This document shows, in pieces, positions 26,915 to 34,655 of a DNA stretch of 64,000 nucleotides. Source of the stretch: Vibrio ostreicida. GTDB taxonomy: Bacteria; Pseudomonadota; Gammaproteobacteria; Enterobacterales; Vibrionaceae. A program made the position numbers and the translations under genes. The notes under the pieces are model-generated. The model worked only from the letters and a program-made list of their open reading frames with translations. It did not search any database and was not told where the DNA came from. The stretch is taken from contig NZ_JABEYA020000019.1 in NCBI RefSeq assembly GCF_013074385.2, positions 44,432 through 108,431 on the forward strand, written 5' to 3'. Position 1 is the stretch's first letter; every line of letters begins with the position of its first letter.

Positions 26915-27230
26915 AATATTTAAATCACCCAAAGAAAAATATTTTACTAGGATGCCATGACTCCTGTAGTGAATCCATGTTAACTCTCTTAAGCCACTCG
27001 CACATTCAGCGAATAATAGAGCGCCTCACCCTCTCAACTGTGGATAACTCTGTTTATACTATTTTTTCACCTCGAGCCCACTCAGTCATAAAAACGCAAT
27101 AAAACAAAATAAATAACTGTTAATTAAGGAAAATATTTTAGATCCACATCAGAAAGATCGATCCAAAAACGATCCTAGACTGTGGAAAAGACTATTGGTG
27201 TCCTTTTATCCAACCCCAAATTATAGACAT
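26915..27230. other. polA upstream region with GATC cluster and DnaA-box-like sites
   Basis: This gene-free stretch holds TGTGGATAA (27039-27047), a perfect DnaA box in reverse. Weaker matches are TGTGGAAAA at 27181 and TTATCCAAC at 27206. Four GATC sites fall within 34 bp (27141, 27156, 27160, 27171), next to an AT-rich tract at about 27085-27140. The polA promoter must also be here. No coding frame is convincing. Confidence 0.5.
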
Positions 27231-27457
27231 AAAAAAAGCGACATCTAATTGATGTCGCCTAGCAAAAAAGTGTCAAAGCCTATTCAAACGAATACGATGC
27301 TTTGCAATAAAGCTATAAATTACACTGGAAGCAATGTGAGCAATGTCGTGTCAAAAAGAATTCGTGCAAGTTCGATTAAGCTTCGCGTCATGACCAAATC
27401 CAATACTTCAATCTGGTAACTCAACGTCCTTGTGAACTTCTCTCATCCCCTAAGACA
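27231..27457 (-). ncRNA. ryhB: RyhB iron-responsive small RNA (long Vibrio type)
   Basis: The minus strand at about 27315-27345 contains CACGACATTGCTCACATTGC followed by TTCCAGT, the conserved pairing core of enteric RyhB. The transcript is framed by a consensus promoter with a Fur box on the right. On the left is a terminator (GCGACATC-AATTA-GATGTCGC plus seven Ts, 27231-27258), giving about 227 nt. That is much longer than the roughly 90 nt of E. coli but like Vibrio RyhB. It represses mRNAs of iron-using proteins under iron limitation. Position between polA and hemB also fits V. cholerae. Confidence 0.93.
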
Positions 27458-27458
27458 A

Positions 27459-27492
27459 TATGAATAATAACCATTCTCATCTTTGCCGTCAA
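27459..27492 (-). promoter_or_regulatory. ryhB promoter with Fur box
   Basis: Leftward TTGACG (27487-27492), a 17-bp spacer and TATTAT (27464-27469) form a near-consensus promoter. The overlapping ATGAGAATGGTTATTATTC fits the Fur box pattern of ATAAT/GAGAAT blocks and covers the spacer and -10, as expected for Fur repression by iron. Confidence 0.85.
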
Positions 27493-27533
27493 GAATTAAA
27501 TGAGAAAAAGTCTCATTTAATTTTAACACCCGC

Positions 27534-27968
27534 TTAAATTTTCTTCAAAAAGTGTACTTCACTTTCTATAATTGGACATTTTTTATCAAATTTTTCAATT
27601 AGATAACCATTTCTAATTAGCATGCGTAACATTGCTGGGAATTGATTTCTCGACTTGACTCTAATGTGTTGGTAGCCCTGCTGTGACACCCAATGTTCTT
27701 GCCTATCCAGTAAACTTTGGGCAATACCTCTGTTACGCGCAGTCGAGGAAACGCCACCAAACCAGCTATAAAAAGTCTGCGTGTCGAGCTGATAGCCAAT
27801 CTTAAACCCCAGTAGGTGCCCACTTTCTTCCGCGATCTGAATCAAGCCGTCTTTATTCATAAGGCGATCCGAGAGACTTTCAACGGTTTCCTTGCGAATG
27901 AACTCTGTTATGCCATCAGCAACCTGAATGCATTCACTTAAGGTTCCTTGGCGATAGATGATACCCAC
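27534..27968 (-). CDS. GNAT-family N-acetyltransferase
   Basis: 144 aa. The acetyl-CoA-binding region is SSTARNRGIAQSLLDRQEHW (an R-x-x-G-I/A type motif A), followed by VKSRNQFPAMLRMLIRNGY, typical of motif B. The open frame reaches 28022, but that would start inside the hemB terminator stem. GTG 27968 has GGAAGGAAAAC just before it and is chosen. Substrate is unknown; family members acetylate amines or protein N-termini. An inverted repeat AAATGAGA/TCTCATTT (27497-27520) lies just downstream, between the gene and ryhB. Confidence 0.82.
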   Translation of the reverse strand: MGIIYRQGTLSECIQVADGITEFIRKETVESLSDRLMNKDGLIQIAEESGHLLGFKIGYQLDTQTFYSWFGGVSSTARNRGIAQSLLDRQEHWVSQQGYQHIRVKSRNQFPAMLRMLIRNGYLIEKFDKKCPIIESEVHFLKKI

Positions 27969-27984
27969 TGTTTTCCTTCCCCGA

Positions 27985-28010
27985 TAAAAAAGCCAGCAAG
28001 TTGCTGGCTT
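27985..28010 (-). terminator. hemB terminator
   Basis: AGCCAGCAA-C-TTGCTGGCT type stem with TTTTTT leftward, about 20 bases after the hemB stop codon. Confidence 0.9.
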
Positions 28011-28029
28011 ATTAGAATACACCTTACGG

Positions 28030-29067
28030 CTATTTTAGATGTCTGGACGCTTGGGCATTGTCTTCAGCCAGCCACTGTGCAACGTCTTTTGCGAAATAAG
28101 TCAGAATACCATCCGCGCCTGCACGTTTAAAACACAGCAACGATTCCATCACAGTTTCTCGCTCTTTTAGCCAGCCATTCTGAAACGCCGCTTTATGCAT
28201 CGAATACTCTCCAGAGACCTGATAGGCAAAGGTCGGTATTTGAAGTTCAGACTTGACACGCCTGACCACATCTAAATAGGGCATACCTGGTTTTACCATC
28301 ACCATATCGGCGCCTTCATTAACATCCATCGCCACTTCATGAATGGCTTCATCACTATTGGCCGGATCCATCTGGTAGTTTTGCTTGTTAGCTCCTTTCA
28401 GATTATTGGCGCTGCCAACAGCATCACGAAAAGGGCCGTAATAACAAGAAGCGTATTTTGCCGAGTAAGCCATAATTTGCGTGTGTATATGGCCCGCTTC
28501 TTCCAAAGCATTGCGAATAGCGCCGATTCGCCCGTCCATCATATCCGAAGGAGCGACCACATCAGCCCCTGCCTCTGCGTGTGATAACGCCTGCTTGATC
28601 AAAACCTCGGTCGTCGCCTCATTGAGAACGTAACCGTCTTCATCGATGATACCGTCCTGACCATGAGTTGTGAATGGGTCTAAAGCCACATCCGTAATTA
28701 CCCCGATCTCAGGGACGTGTTCTTTGAGTGATCGAACCGCTCGCTGTAATAAGCCTTCCGAATTATAGGCTTCTGCTGCACATACACTTTTTACATCCTG
28801 ATTCACCACAGGAAAAAGCGCTATCGCTGGCACACCTAATCGGGCTAGGTACTGTGCTTCCTCTAGCATCAGGTCGATTGATAAGCGTTCAACACCTGGC
28901 ATAGATTCCACCGTTTCACGTCGATCTTTCCCCATCAATACAAACATTGGATATATCAGGTCACTGACGGACACTTGGCTTTCAGCCATGAGGCGGCGAC
29001 TAAAATCATGTTTACGTACTCGACGCATACGACGGCCAGGGAACTGACCTTGAATGGAAACTGACAC
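28030..29067 (-). CDS. hemB: Delta-aminolevulinic acid dehydratase (porphobilinogen synthase)
   Basis: Condenses two 5-aminolevulinates to porphobilinogen in heme synthesis, 345 aa. The Schiff-base lysines lie in AYSAKYASCYYGPFRDA and MVKPGMPYLDV. The active-site metal loop reads ITDVALDPFTTHGQDGI: the cysteines of zinc-type enzymes are replaced by Asp/Ala, so this is the Mg2+-dependent type like that of Pseudomonas. The N-terminal RMRRVRKHDFSRRL arm is the one that forms octamers. Confidence 0.95.
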   Translation of the reverse strand: MSVSIQGQFPGRRMRRVRKHDFSRRLMAESQVSVSDLIYPMFVLMGKDRRETVESMPGVERLSIDLMLEEAQYLARLGVPAIALFPVVNQDVKSVCAAEAYNSEGLLQRAVRSLKEHVPEIGVITDVALDPFTTHGQDGIIDEDGYVLNEATTEVLIKQALSHAEAGADVVAPSDMMDGRIGAIRNALEEAGHIHTQIMAYSAKYASCYYGPFRDAVGSANNLKGANKQNYQMDPANSDEAIHEVAMDVNEGADMVMVKPGMPYLDVVRRVKSELQIPTFAYQVSGEYSMHKAAFQNGWLKERETVMESLLCFKRAGADGILTYFAKDVAQWLAEDNAQASRHLK

Positions 29068-29216
29068 TCGATTCTCCTTGTGTACTGAAAGTGCTTATTT
29101 TGCATAGTATCACTCTCAATTATTGACGCTAGCAACTGGGAGCAAAAATGTAAGAAATGACCCAAGACTCACACTGCCGTATACTTTGCCCCATCCAAGC
29201 TTTGTAGAGAAATTCC

Positions 29217-29978
29217 ATGATCGACACTCACGCACATATCTATGCGAGCGAATTTGATAATGACCGAGATGAGGTTGTTAAGCGCGCACTAGCCCAGGGC
29301 ATAGAGACTATATTGTTACCGAATATTGATTTGGACTCAATTGAGCCCATGCTCGCCACGGAATCGGCCTATCCAGAGGTTTGCCGATCGATGATGGGAC
29401 TTCATCCATGCTATGTAAACAACAACGTAAAACAAGACCTTGCGCTGGTTCAATCTTGGTTCGACAAACACGATTTCATTGCCGTCGGAGAAATTGGAAT
29501 CGACCTCTATTGGGACAAAACATTCAAAGCTGAGCAGGAAATGGCATTTGTCACTCAATTAAACTGGGCTAAACAGCTCAAGTTACCCGTTGTAATCCAT
29601 ACGCGCGACTCTATCGAAGAAACACTCTCAATCCTTAACCAGGAGCAAGACGGGTCATTGTCAGGCGTCTTTCACTGTTTTGGCGGTAGTATTGAACAAG
29701 CCAAAGCCATCAATGGTTTAGGGTTCCACCTTGGATTAGGTGGTGTGTCGACGTTTAAGAATGGTGGTATGGATAAGGTGATTCCTCATCTTGATATGAA
29801 CTATATTCTTCTTGAGACTGACTGTCCGTACCTTGCCCCCGTTCCCCATCGTGGTAAACGCAATGAGCCGGCCTATACCGCTCTGGTCGCACAACGTGTC
29901 GCTCAGTTACGTGATCTCGATGTTAAACACGTTGATCAAATCACCACTCAAAATGCGAAGTCTCTTTTTAAGCTTTAA
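29217..29978 (+). CDS. tatD: TatD-family metal-dependent deoxyribonuclease
   Basis: 253 aa TIM-barrel hydrolase. Metal ligands are visible as IDTHAHIY at the start, GEIGIDLYWDKT in the middle, VIHTRDS, FHCFGGS and LLETDCPYLAP at the end. TatD is a DNase with roles in DNA repair and RNA 3' trimming; it is not part of the transporter despite its name. Here it faces tatC head-on instead of following it in one operon as in E. coli. Confidence 0.9.
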   Translation: MIDTHAHIYASEFDNDRDEVVKRALAQGIETILLPNIDLDSIEPMLATESAYPEVCRSMMGLHPCYVNNNVKQDLALVQSWFDKHDFIAVGEIGIDLYWDKTFKAEQEMAFVTQLNWAKQLKLPVVIHTRDSIEETLSILNQEQDGSLSGVFHCFGGSIEQAKAINGLGFHLGLGGVSTFKNGGMDKVIPHLDMNYILLETDCPYLAPVPHRGKRNEPAYTALVAQRVAQLRDLDVKHVDQITTQNAKSLFKL

Positions 29979-30005
29979 ACGTTAAGCTTTCATCGTTCAA
30001 AGCCA

Positions 30006-30038
30006 ATAAAAAAGGCTTGCCCATCAAGCTAGCCTTTA
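30006..30038. terminator. Bidirectional terminator between tatD and tatC
   Basis: AAAGGCT/AGCCTTT stem with an A-run on the left and Ts on the right, between converging genes. Confidence 0.65.
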
Positions 30039-30061
30039 ACACAAAAGTCACGACCAAATTG

Positions 30062-30808
30062 TTAATCGTGCTCATTTGGCTCTTTTTCATCACGGATATA
30101 AAAACGGGCAAAGAATAAACCCACTTCAAACAGCAAACACATGGGAATCGCTAGTAATGTTTGTGAAATCATATCTGGCGGTGTCAGCATCATCCCGACG
30201 ACAAAGGCACCAACGATAATATATGGGCGTTTCTCACTCAAACTTTTAGGGTCAGTGGCTCCTGTCCAGCACAATAAGATAATCGCTACAGGGATTTCAA
30301 ATGCAATACCAAAAGCCAAAAACAAGGCCAATACGAAATCAAGATAACTGGAAATGTCGGTAGCAAACTCCACGCCACCTAATGAAATCGCAGTAAAAAA
30401 CCCGAACACCAATGGAAAAACGACAAAATACGCAAATGCGACACCACAATAAAACAACAAAGAACTTGAAAACAGCAACGGCATGATTAAACGACGTTCA
30501 TGTTTATAGAGCCCCGGCGCCACGAAGGCCCATACTTGATAAAGAATGAAAGGAACGGCCACAAAAATGGACGCAATTAAGGTCAGCTTCAAGGGTGTAA
30601 AGAACGGTGACGCGACATCCGTCGCGATCATGGTGGCACCTTCAGGCAAACGATTCACAAGCGGTGCAGAAACAAATTCGTAGATATCGTTGGCAAAATA
30701 GATCAAACCAACAAAGACCACAAATACAGCAACAATCGCTCTAAGTAGGCGATTACGCAACTCCAGCAAATGGCTGATCAGGGGTTGGGTCTGCTCAACG
30801 CTAGACAT
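30062..30808 (-). CDS. tatC: Sec-independent translocase subunit TatC
   Basis: 248 aa, six-span receptor for twin-arginine signal peptides. The cytoplasmic N-terminus PLISHLLELRNRLLRA has the conserved E and R residues that bind the RR motif. The FxxP region (VSAPLVNRLPEG) and LTPPDMISQTLLAIP are typical. It works with TatA and TatB encoded just upstream. A likely client in this window is the multicopper oxidase at 61969-63351. Confidence 0.95.
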   Translation of the reverse strand: MSSVEQTQPLISHLLELRNRLLRAIVAVFVVFVGLIYFANDIYEFVSAPLVNRLPEGATMIATDVASPFFTPLKLTLIASIFVAVPFILYQVWAFVAPGLYKHERRLIMPLLFSSSLLFYCGVAFAYFVVFPLVFGFFTAISLGGVEFATDISSYLDFVLALFLAFGIAFEIPVAIILLCWTGATDPKSLSEKRPYIIVGAFVVGMMLTPPDMISQTLLAIPMCLLFEVGLFFARFYIRDEKEPNEHD

Positions 30809-30869
30809 GCATACCTCATACTAAAAATCGGTGGGAGAAGAACGATATTTGATTCCTCGAGTTGAGAGT

Positions 30870-31268
30870 CTATTCGACTTTCCCATTTGTTGGCGTAGAA
30901 GGTGCACTATCTCGCACCCCAGCGCCTGACGTGACGTCAGAAGATTCCAAAGAGTCGTTAACAAGATCACTTTTATTGGCATAGGGGCGTTGCACATCCT
31001 GAGCAGCCCGCTTGAGTTCATCGACCGAGGATTGCACATCTGGAGATAGGTCTTCCATCCCCATTTGCTCTGCTTTACGCAGGTTATCCTGTAATTCCTG
31101 AACTTTAAGCTCGTGGGATAGCTCATCTTTCACACTGTTCGCCATCTTTCTCGCCGCACCAACAAATTGTGTCACGCTACGAATGGCATGTGGTAACCGT
31201 TCAGGGCCAAGCACAACCAATCCGACGACAGCGATCAAAACCAGCTCCCAAAAACCGATATCAAACAC
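30870..31268 (-). CDS. tatB: Sec-independent translocase subunit TatB
   Basis: 132 aa. An N-terminal span (FDIGFWELVLIAVVGLVVLG) is followed by PERLP and an amphipathic helix, then a long polar tail. The FxxxGPERLP pattern separates TatB from TatA. It starts three bases after the tatA stop codon. Confidence 0.94.
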   Translation of the reverse strand: MFDIGFWELVLIAVVGLVVLGPERLPHAIRSVTQFVGAARKMANSVKDELSHELKVQELQDNLRKAEQMGMEDLSPDVQSSVDELKRAAQDVQRPYANKSDLVNDSLESSDVTSGAGVRDSAPSTPTNGKVE

Positions 31269-31271
31269 GTG

Positions 31272-31514
31272 CTAGACCTGTTCTTTATCTTTACTGGTTT
31301 CCGAAGAAGAAGGGGCTTCTGCCTTCTTTTGCTCTATATTATTCGGCTCAAAATCAGCATCTTTTTTGTTAGAGTTATCGTCGTTCATTGCCTTTTTAAA
31401 GCCTTTTACCGCGCTCCCCAAATCACTACCCATACCTCGCAATTTCTTAGTACCAAACAAAAGAATAACGATGACTGCAACAATCAAAAGTTGCCAAATA
31501 CCAATACCACCCAT
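31272..31514 (-). CDS. tatA: Sec-independent translocase subunit TatA
   Basis: 80 aa pore-forming subunit. It has a short span (IWQLLIVAVIVILLFG), the FGTKKLRGMGSDLGSAVKGF hinge plus amphipathic helix, and an acidic/charged tail. It is the first of tatABC and lies about 50 bp after ubiB, so read-through from the ubi genes is likely. Confidence 0.95.
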   Translation of the reverse strand: MGGIGIWQLLIVAVIVILLFGTKKLRGMGSDLGSAVKGFKKAMNDDNSNKKDADFEPNNIEQKKAEAPSSSETSKDKEQV

Positions 31515-31563
31515 TGTGCTACCTCGGGATTTTAATGAACAAATATATTTAAGAGTTTAATGC

Positions 31564-33198
31564 CTATTGGCGATAAGCTCGCCAACTGAGCAACCAAAAT
31601 GTGACACCACCGATTGCCGCAGCCAGTGACAGCGGCTCAAAAGCTCTATTGAGCAAGATGGCGGAGGATACGACTAATGTCGCTCCAATACCAAACAAAA
31701 ATTTACCTGTCGCTTGACGACGTTTTGTTTCACGGTAACCATCGTACAATTGGTCAATGCGCTGATTCATCACCTTGCCCTGACGCAAGCTGTCATACAA
31801 CAACTCAGGTAATTCCGGCAGTTTTTCAGCCCAAAAAGGGGCCCGGTCTTTGACCGCGTTAATGACCGCCTTCGGCCCAACCTGATTCATCATCCACTCT
31901 TCCAAAAACGGCTTGGCGGTTTCCCATAAATCAAGTTGCGGGTAAAGTTGACGCCCTAAACCTTCAACATACAGTAAGGTTTTCTGCAATAGTACGAGTT
32001 GAGGCTGCACTTCCATTTCAAAGCGTCGAGCCGTATTAAATAAATTCATCAACACATGACCAAACGAAATCTCGCACAAAGGTTTTGCAAAAATAGGCTC
32101 ACACACCATGCGAATCGCGAACTCAAACTCACCGACATTCGTTTCACGTGGAACCCAACCTGATTCAACGTGTAATTCTGCCACTCGGCGATAGTCACGG
32201 TTGAAGAAAGCCAAGAAATTCTCTGCGAGGTAACGTTTATCCTCACTATTCAGCGTACCGACAATACCACAATCAAGCCCAATCCATTGTGGATTGTTCG
32301 AGTGGCTCGGGTTCACAAACACGTTTCCCGGGTGCATGTCAGCATGAAAAAAACTGTCACGAAATACTTGAGTAAAGAAAACACTGACGCCACGTTCAGC
32401 CAACAACTTCATGTTAGTTCCGTTCGCCTTCAAACGATCAATATCTGAGACTTGGATACCATATATTCGCTCAGAAACCATGACATTTTCATTACTAAAA
32501 TCCGTCATCACTTCAGGAATGTAGAGCTCTTCACTGTCGGCAAAATTACGTCTCAGCTGAATCGCGTTGGCCGCTTCACGTCTCAGGTCAAGTTCATCCA
32601 ATAGGGTCTTTTCATATTCCCTAACCACTTCAACAGGTTTTAAGCGACGGGCTTCTGGGAGGGCTTTCGCCACAATTCGCGCCAAGCGGTACATGAGCTT
32701 AAGATCGGCGTCAATCACAGGGCGAATATCTGGTCGAATGACCTTAAACACGATTTCCTGACTTGTCGCCTTCAGTTGAGCCGTATGAACCTGAGCAATT
32801 GAAGCGGATGCGAGGGGGGACAAATCAAAATCATCAAACCATTGCTCAAGTTCCCCACCCAAGGCTTGTTCAATCTGATTTTTTGCTTGGATACCATCGA
32901 ATGGTGAAACCTGATCCTGCAATAATGCAAGAGGATCGGCGATGTGAGCAGGGAAGAGATCACGTCGGGTCGACATCATCTGGCCAAACTTAATCCATAC
33001 CGGCCCCAATTCCTGCAAGGCAAGACGAAGCCTCTCACCCACCGCTTTTTCTGGGTGTTTGTTTTTTATCCAAAACAAGGCCTTACGCACTAAGATAGGG
33101 CCTTTGGTAAGCTGATGGTTTGGCAAAAGCTCATCGAGGCCAAACTCTAACTGAACTTTAATAATACGGTATAGGCGCTTTAGCTCAGCCGGAGTCAT
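31564..33198 (-). CDS. ubiB: Ubiquinone biosynthesis protein UbiB (ABC1/ADCK kinase-like)
   Basis: 544 aa atypical kinase/ATPase needed for ubiquinone synthesis. The KxGQ motif is in WIKFGQMMSTRRDLFP. The Ala-rich nucleotide loop is SPLASASIAQVHTAQL, and the metal-binding part is HADMHPGNVFV and GLDCGIVG. Two C-terminal hydrophobic spans (about residues 497-540) anchor it to the membrane. It overlaps ubiJ by four bases (ATGA). Confidence 0.95.
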   Translation of the reverse strand: MTPAELKRLYRIIKVQLEFGLDELLPNHQLTKGPILVRKALFWIKNKHPEKAVGERLRLALQELGPVWIKFGQMMSTRRDLFPAHIADPLALLQDQVSPFDGIQAKNQIEQALGGELEQWFDDFDLSPLASASIAQVHTAQLKATSQEIVFKVIRPDIRPVIDADLKLMYRLARIVAKALPEARRLKPVEVVREYEKTLLDELDLRREAANAIQLRRNFADSEELYIPEVMTDFSNENVMVSERIYGIQVSDIDRLKANGTNMKLLAERGVSVFFTQVFRDSFFHADMHPGNVFVNPSHSNNPQWIGLDCGIVGTLNSEDKRYLAENFLAFFNRDYRRVAELHVESGWVPRETNVGEFEFAIRMVCEPIFAKPLCEISFGHVLMNLFNTARRFEMEVQPQLVLLQKTLLYVEGLGRQLYPQLDLWETAKPFLEEWMMNQVGPKAVINAVKDRAPFWAEKLPELPELLYDSLRQGKVMNQRIDQLYDGYRETKRRQATGKFLFGIGATLVVSSAILLNRAFEPLSLAAAIGGVTFWLLSWRAYRQ

Positions 33199-33806
33199 AT
33201 GACCTCCAACAGCTTATTCAGCCTTCCATCAATCCGAGCAGACTGACTTTTCAACTCATCCACTTGATCACAAAAATAAGCCACTTCTAATGGAGCAGGA
33301 GCCAACTGCCATTCTTCAGTCAGCACTTGCCCAAAGCGGCGATGGCCTTTGTCCATTTGAGCTTTAGCGCGTTGTTTAAGTCCAATCACACCCTGAGCAA
33401 AACTGTGAGCAAACACATCCCCCGTGAGACGGGACAGCCATTCTTCTAAATCAGGCTTACAGTCCATCAACAATTGAGAAAACCTCTGAGCCAGCTGAAT
33501 ATCGCCTTCCAATACCACTTTGTCTTGCTTGATCAATTGAGTAATATTGGATTGTTCTCGAAGTTGCGGTAAGACCGAGACATTGAGCGACAAATAACAA
33601 TCTGAACGCCCTTCAAAATTGGCTAATACATCGATCTGCTGGCTGAATACGAACGTCAAGGTTTTGTTCACTTCTCTCAGGTGGACTTGAATGACCTTGC
33701 CCTTAAAACGAGAAAGGCGATGGCCAAGCTGAGGATCATCGTTAAGCAAAAGATTTAACGTCGACTCAATAACAGCGGTAACAAAGGGATCAAATGACAT
33801 GCTCAT
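33195..33806 (-). CDS. ubiJ: Ubiquinone biosynthesis accessory factor UbiJ
   Basis: 203 aa. The N-terminal part is an SCP2-like lipid-binding domain (about residues 15-115), which holds ubiquinone intermediates for the Ubi complex. The C-terminal helix DQVDELKSQSARIDGRLNKL is the UbiK-contacting coiled coil. It lies between ubiE and ubiB, the standard place. Confidence 0.92.
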   Translation of the reverse strand: MSMSFDPFVTAVIESTLNLLLNDDPQLGHRLSRFKGKVIQVHLREVNKTLTFVFSQQIDVLANFEGRSDCYLSLNVSVLPQLREQSNITQLIKQDKVVLEGDIQLAQRFSQLLMDCKPDLEEWLSRLTGDVFAHSFAQGVIGLKQRAKAQMDKGHRRFGQVLTEEWQLAPAPLEVAYFCDQVDELKSQSARIDGRLNKLLEVI

Positions 33807-33814
33807 GTCTCACT

Positions 33815-34597
33815 TTAGAATTTATAGCCACGGTGTAAAGCGACAATTCCACCCGTCAGGTTGTAGTAGCTGCTATTTTCGAAGCCAGCATTGTCGATCA
33901 TCTGCTTTAACGTTTCTTGATCAGGGTGCATACGTATTGATTCAGCCAAATAGCGATAGCTTTCTGAATCGTTGACCACCAGTTTCCCCATTTGGGGGAG
34001 AAGGTGCAGAGAATACGCATCATAAATCTTGGATAATGGCTCAAAAACTGGCTTAGAGAATTCGAGTACTAACAAACGTCCACCAGGTTTCAACACTCTA
34101 AACATGGATCGCAGTGCTTTGTCTTTGTCTGTTACATTACGCAAACAAAAACTGATCGTGATTGCATCAAAATAATCATCAGGAAACGGCAGCTCTTCAG
34201 CATTCGCTTGAACATAATGGACATTCCCCACTATCCCTTTGTCTCTGAGCTTATCCCGACCAACGTTGAGCATAGAGTTGTTGATATCCGCTAAGACAAC
34301 ACGCCCTTTCTCACCAACCATCCGAGAGAATTTAGCCGCTAAATCACCCGTACCACCACCTAAATCCAACACACGCTGACCGGGGCGCACGCCACTGCAA
34401 TCGACAGTAAAACGCTTCCAAAGACGATGAATCCCCCCCGACATTAAATCGTTCATGATATCGTACTTGGCCGCAACTGAGTGGAAGACGTCCGCTACTT
34501 TGGCCACTTTCTCTTCTTTGGCAACTTGGGTGAAACCAAAATCCGTGGTTTGATTTGATTCGATCTTGGTCTGCGACTGCACGTTTGTCTCCGTCAT
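33815..34597 (-). CDS. ubiE: Ubiquinone/menaquinone C-methyltransferase UbiE
   Basis: 260 aa SAM enzyme that methylates the demethylmenaquinol and 2-polyprenyl-6-methoxybenzoquinol rings. SAM motif I is VLDLGGGTGDLAAKF. The family signatures YDIMNDLMSGGIHRLWKR and ITISFCLRNVTDKDKALR are both present. First of the ubiE-ubiJ-ubiB-tatABC run. Confidence 0.95.
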   Translation of the reverse strand: MTETNVQSQTKIESNQTTDFGFTQVAKEEKVAKVADVFHSVAAKYDIMNDLMSGGIHRLWKRFTVDCSGVRPGQRVLDLGGGTGDLAAKFSRMVGEKGRVVLADINNSMLNVGRDKLRDKGIVGNVHYVQANAEELPFPDDYFDAITISFCLRNVTDKDKALRSMFRVLKPGGRLLVLEFSKPVFEPLSKIYDAYSLHLLPQMGKLVVNDSESYRYLAESIRMHPDQETLKQMIDNAGFENSSYYNLTGGIVALHRGYKF

Positions 34598-34655
34598 GAT
34601 GATTCCTCTTCAAGTAACACGATGAATATTAAAGCCGACCTGCGCGTTAAGGACG

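Noticed and set aside
32140..32155. Fourth parS-like match CGTTTCACGTGGAACC in ubiB
   Set aside because: Only 13 of 16 bases match and it is 20 kb from the others; kept out as likely chance.
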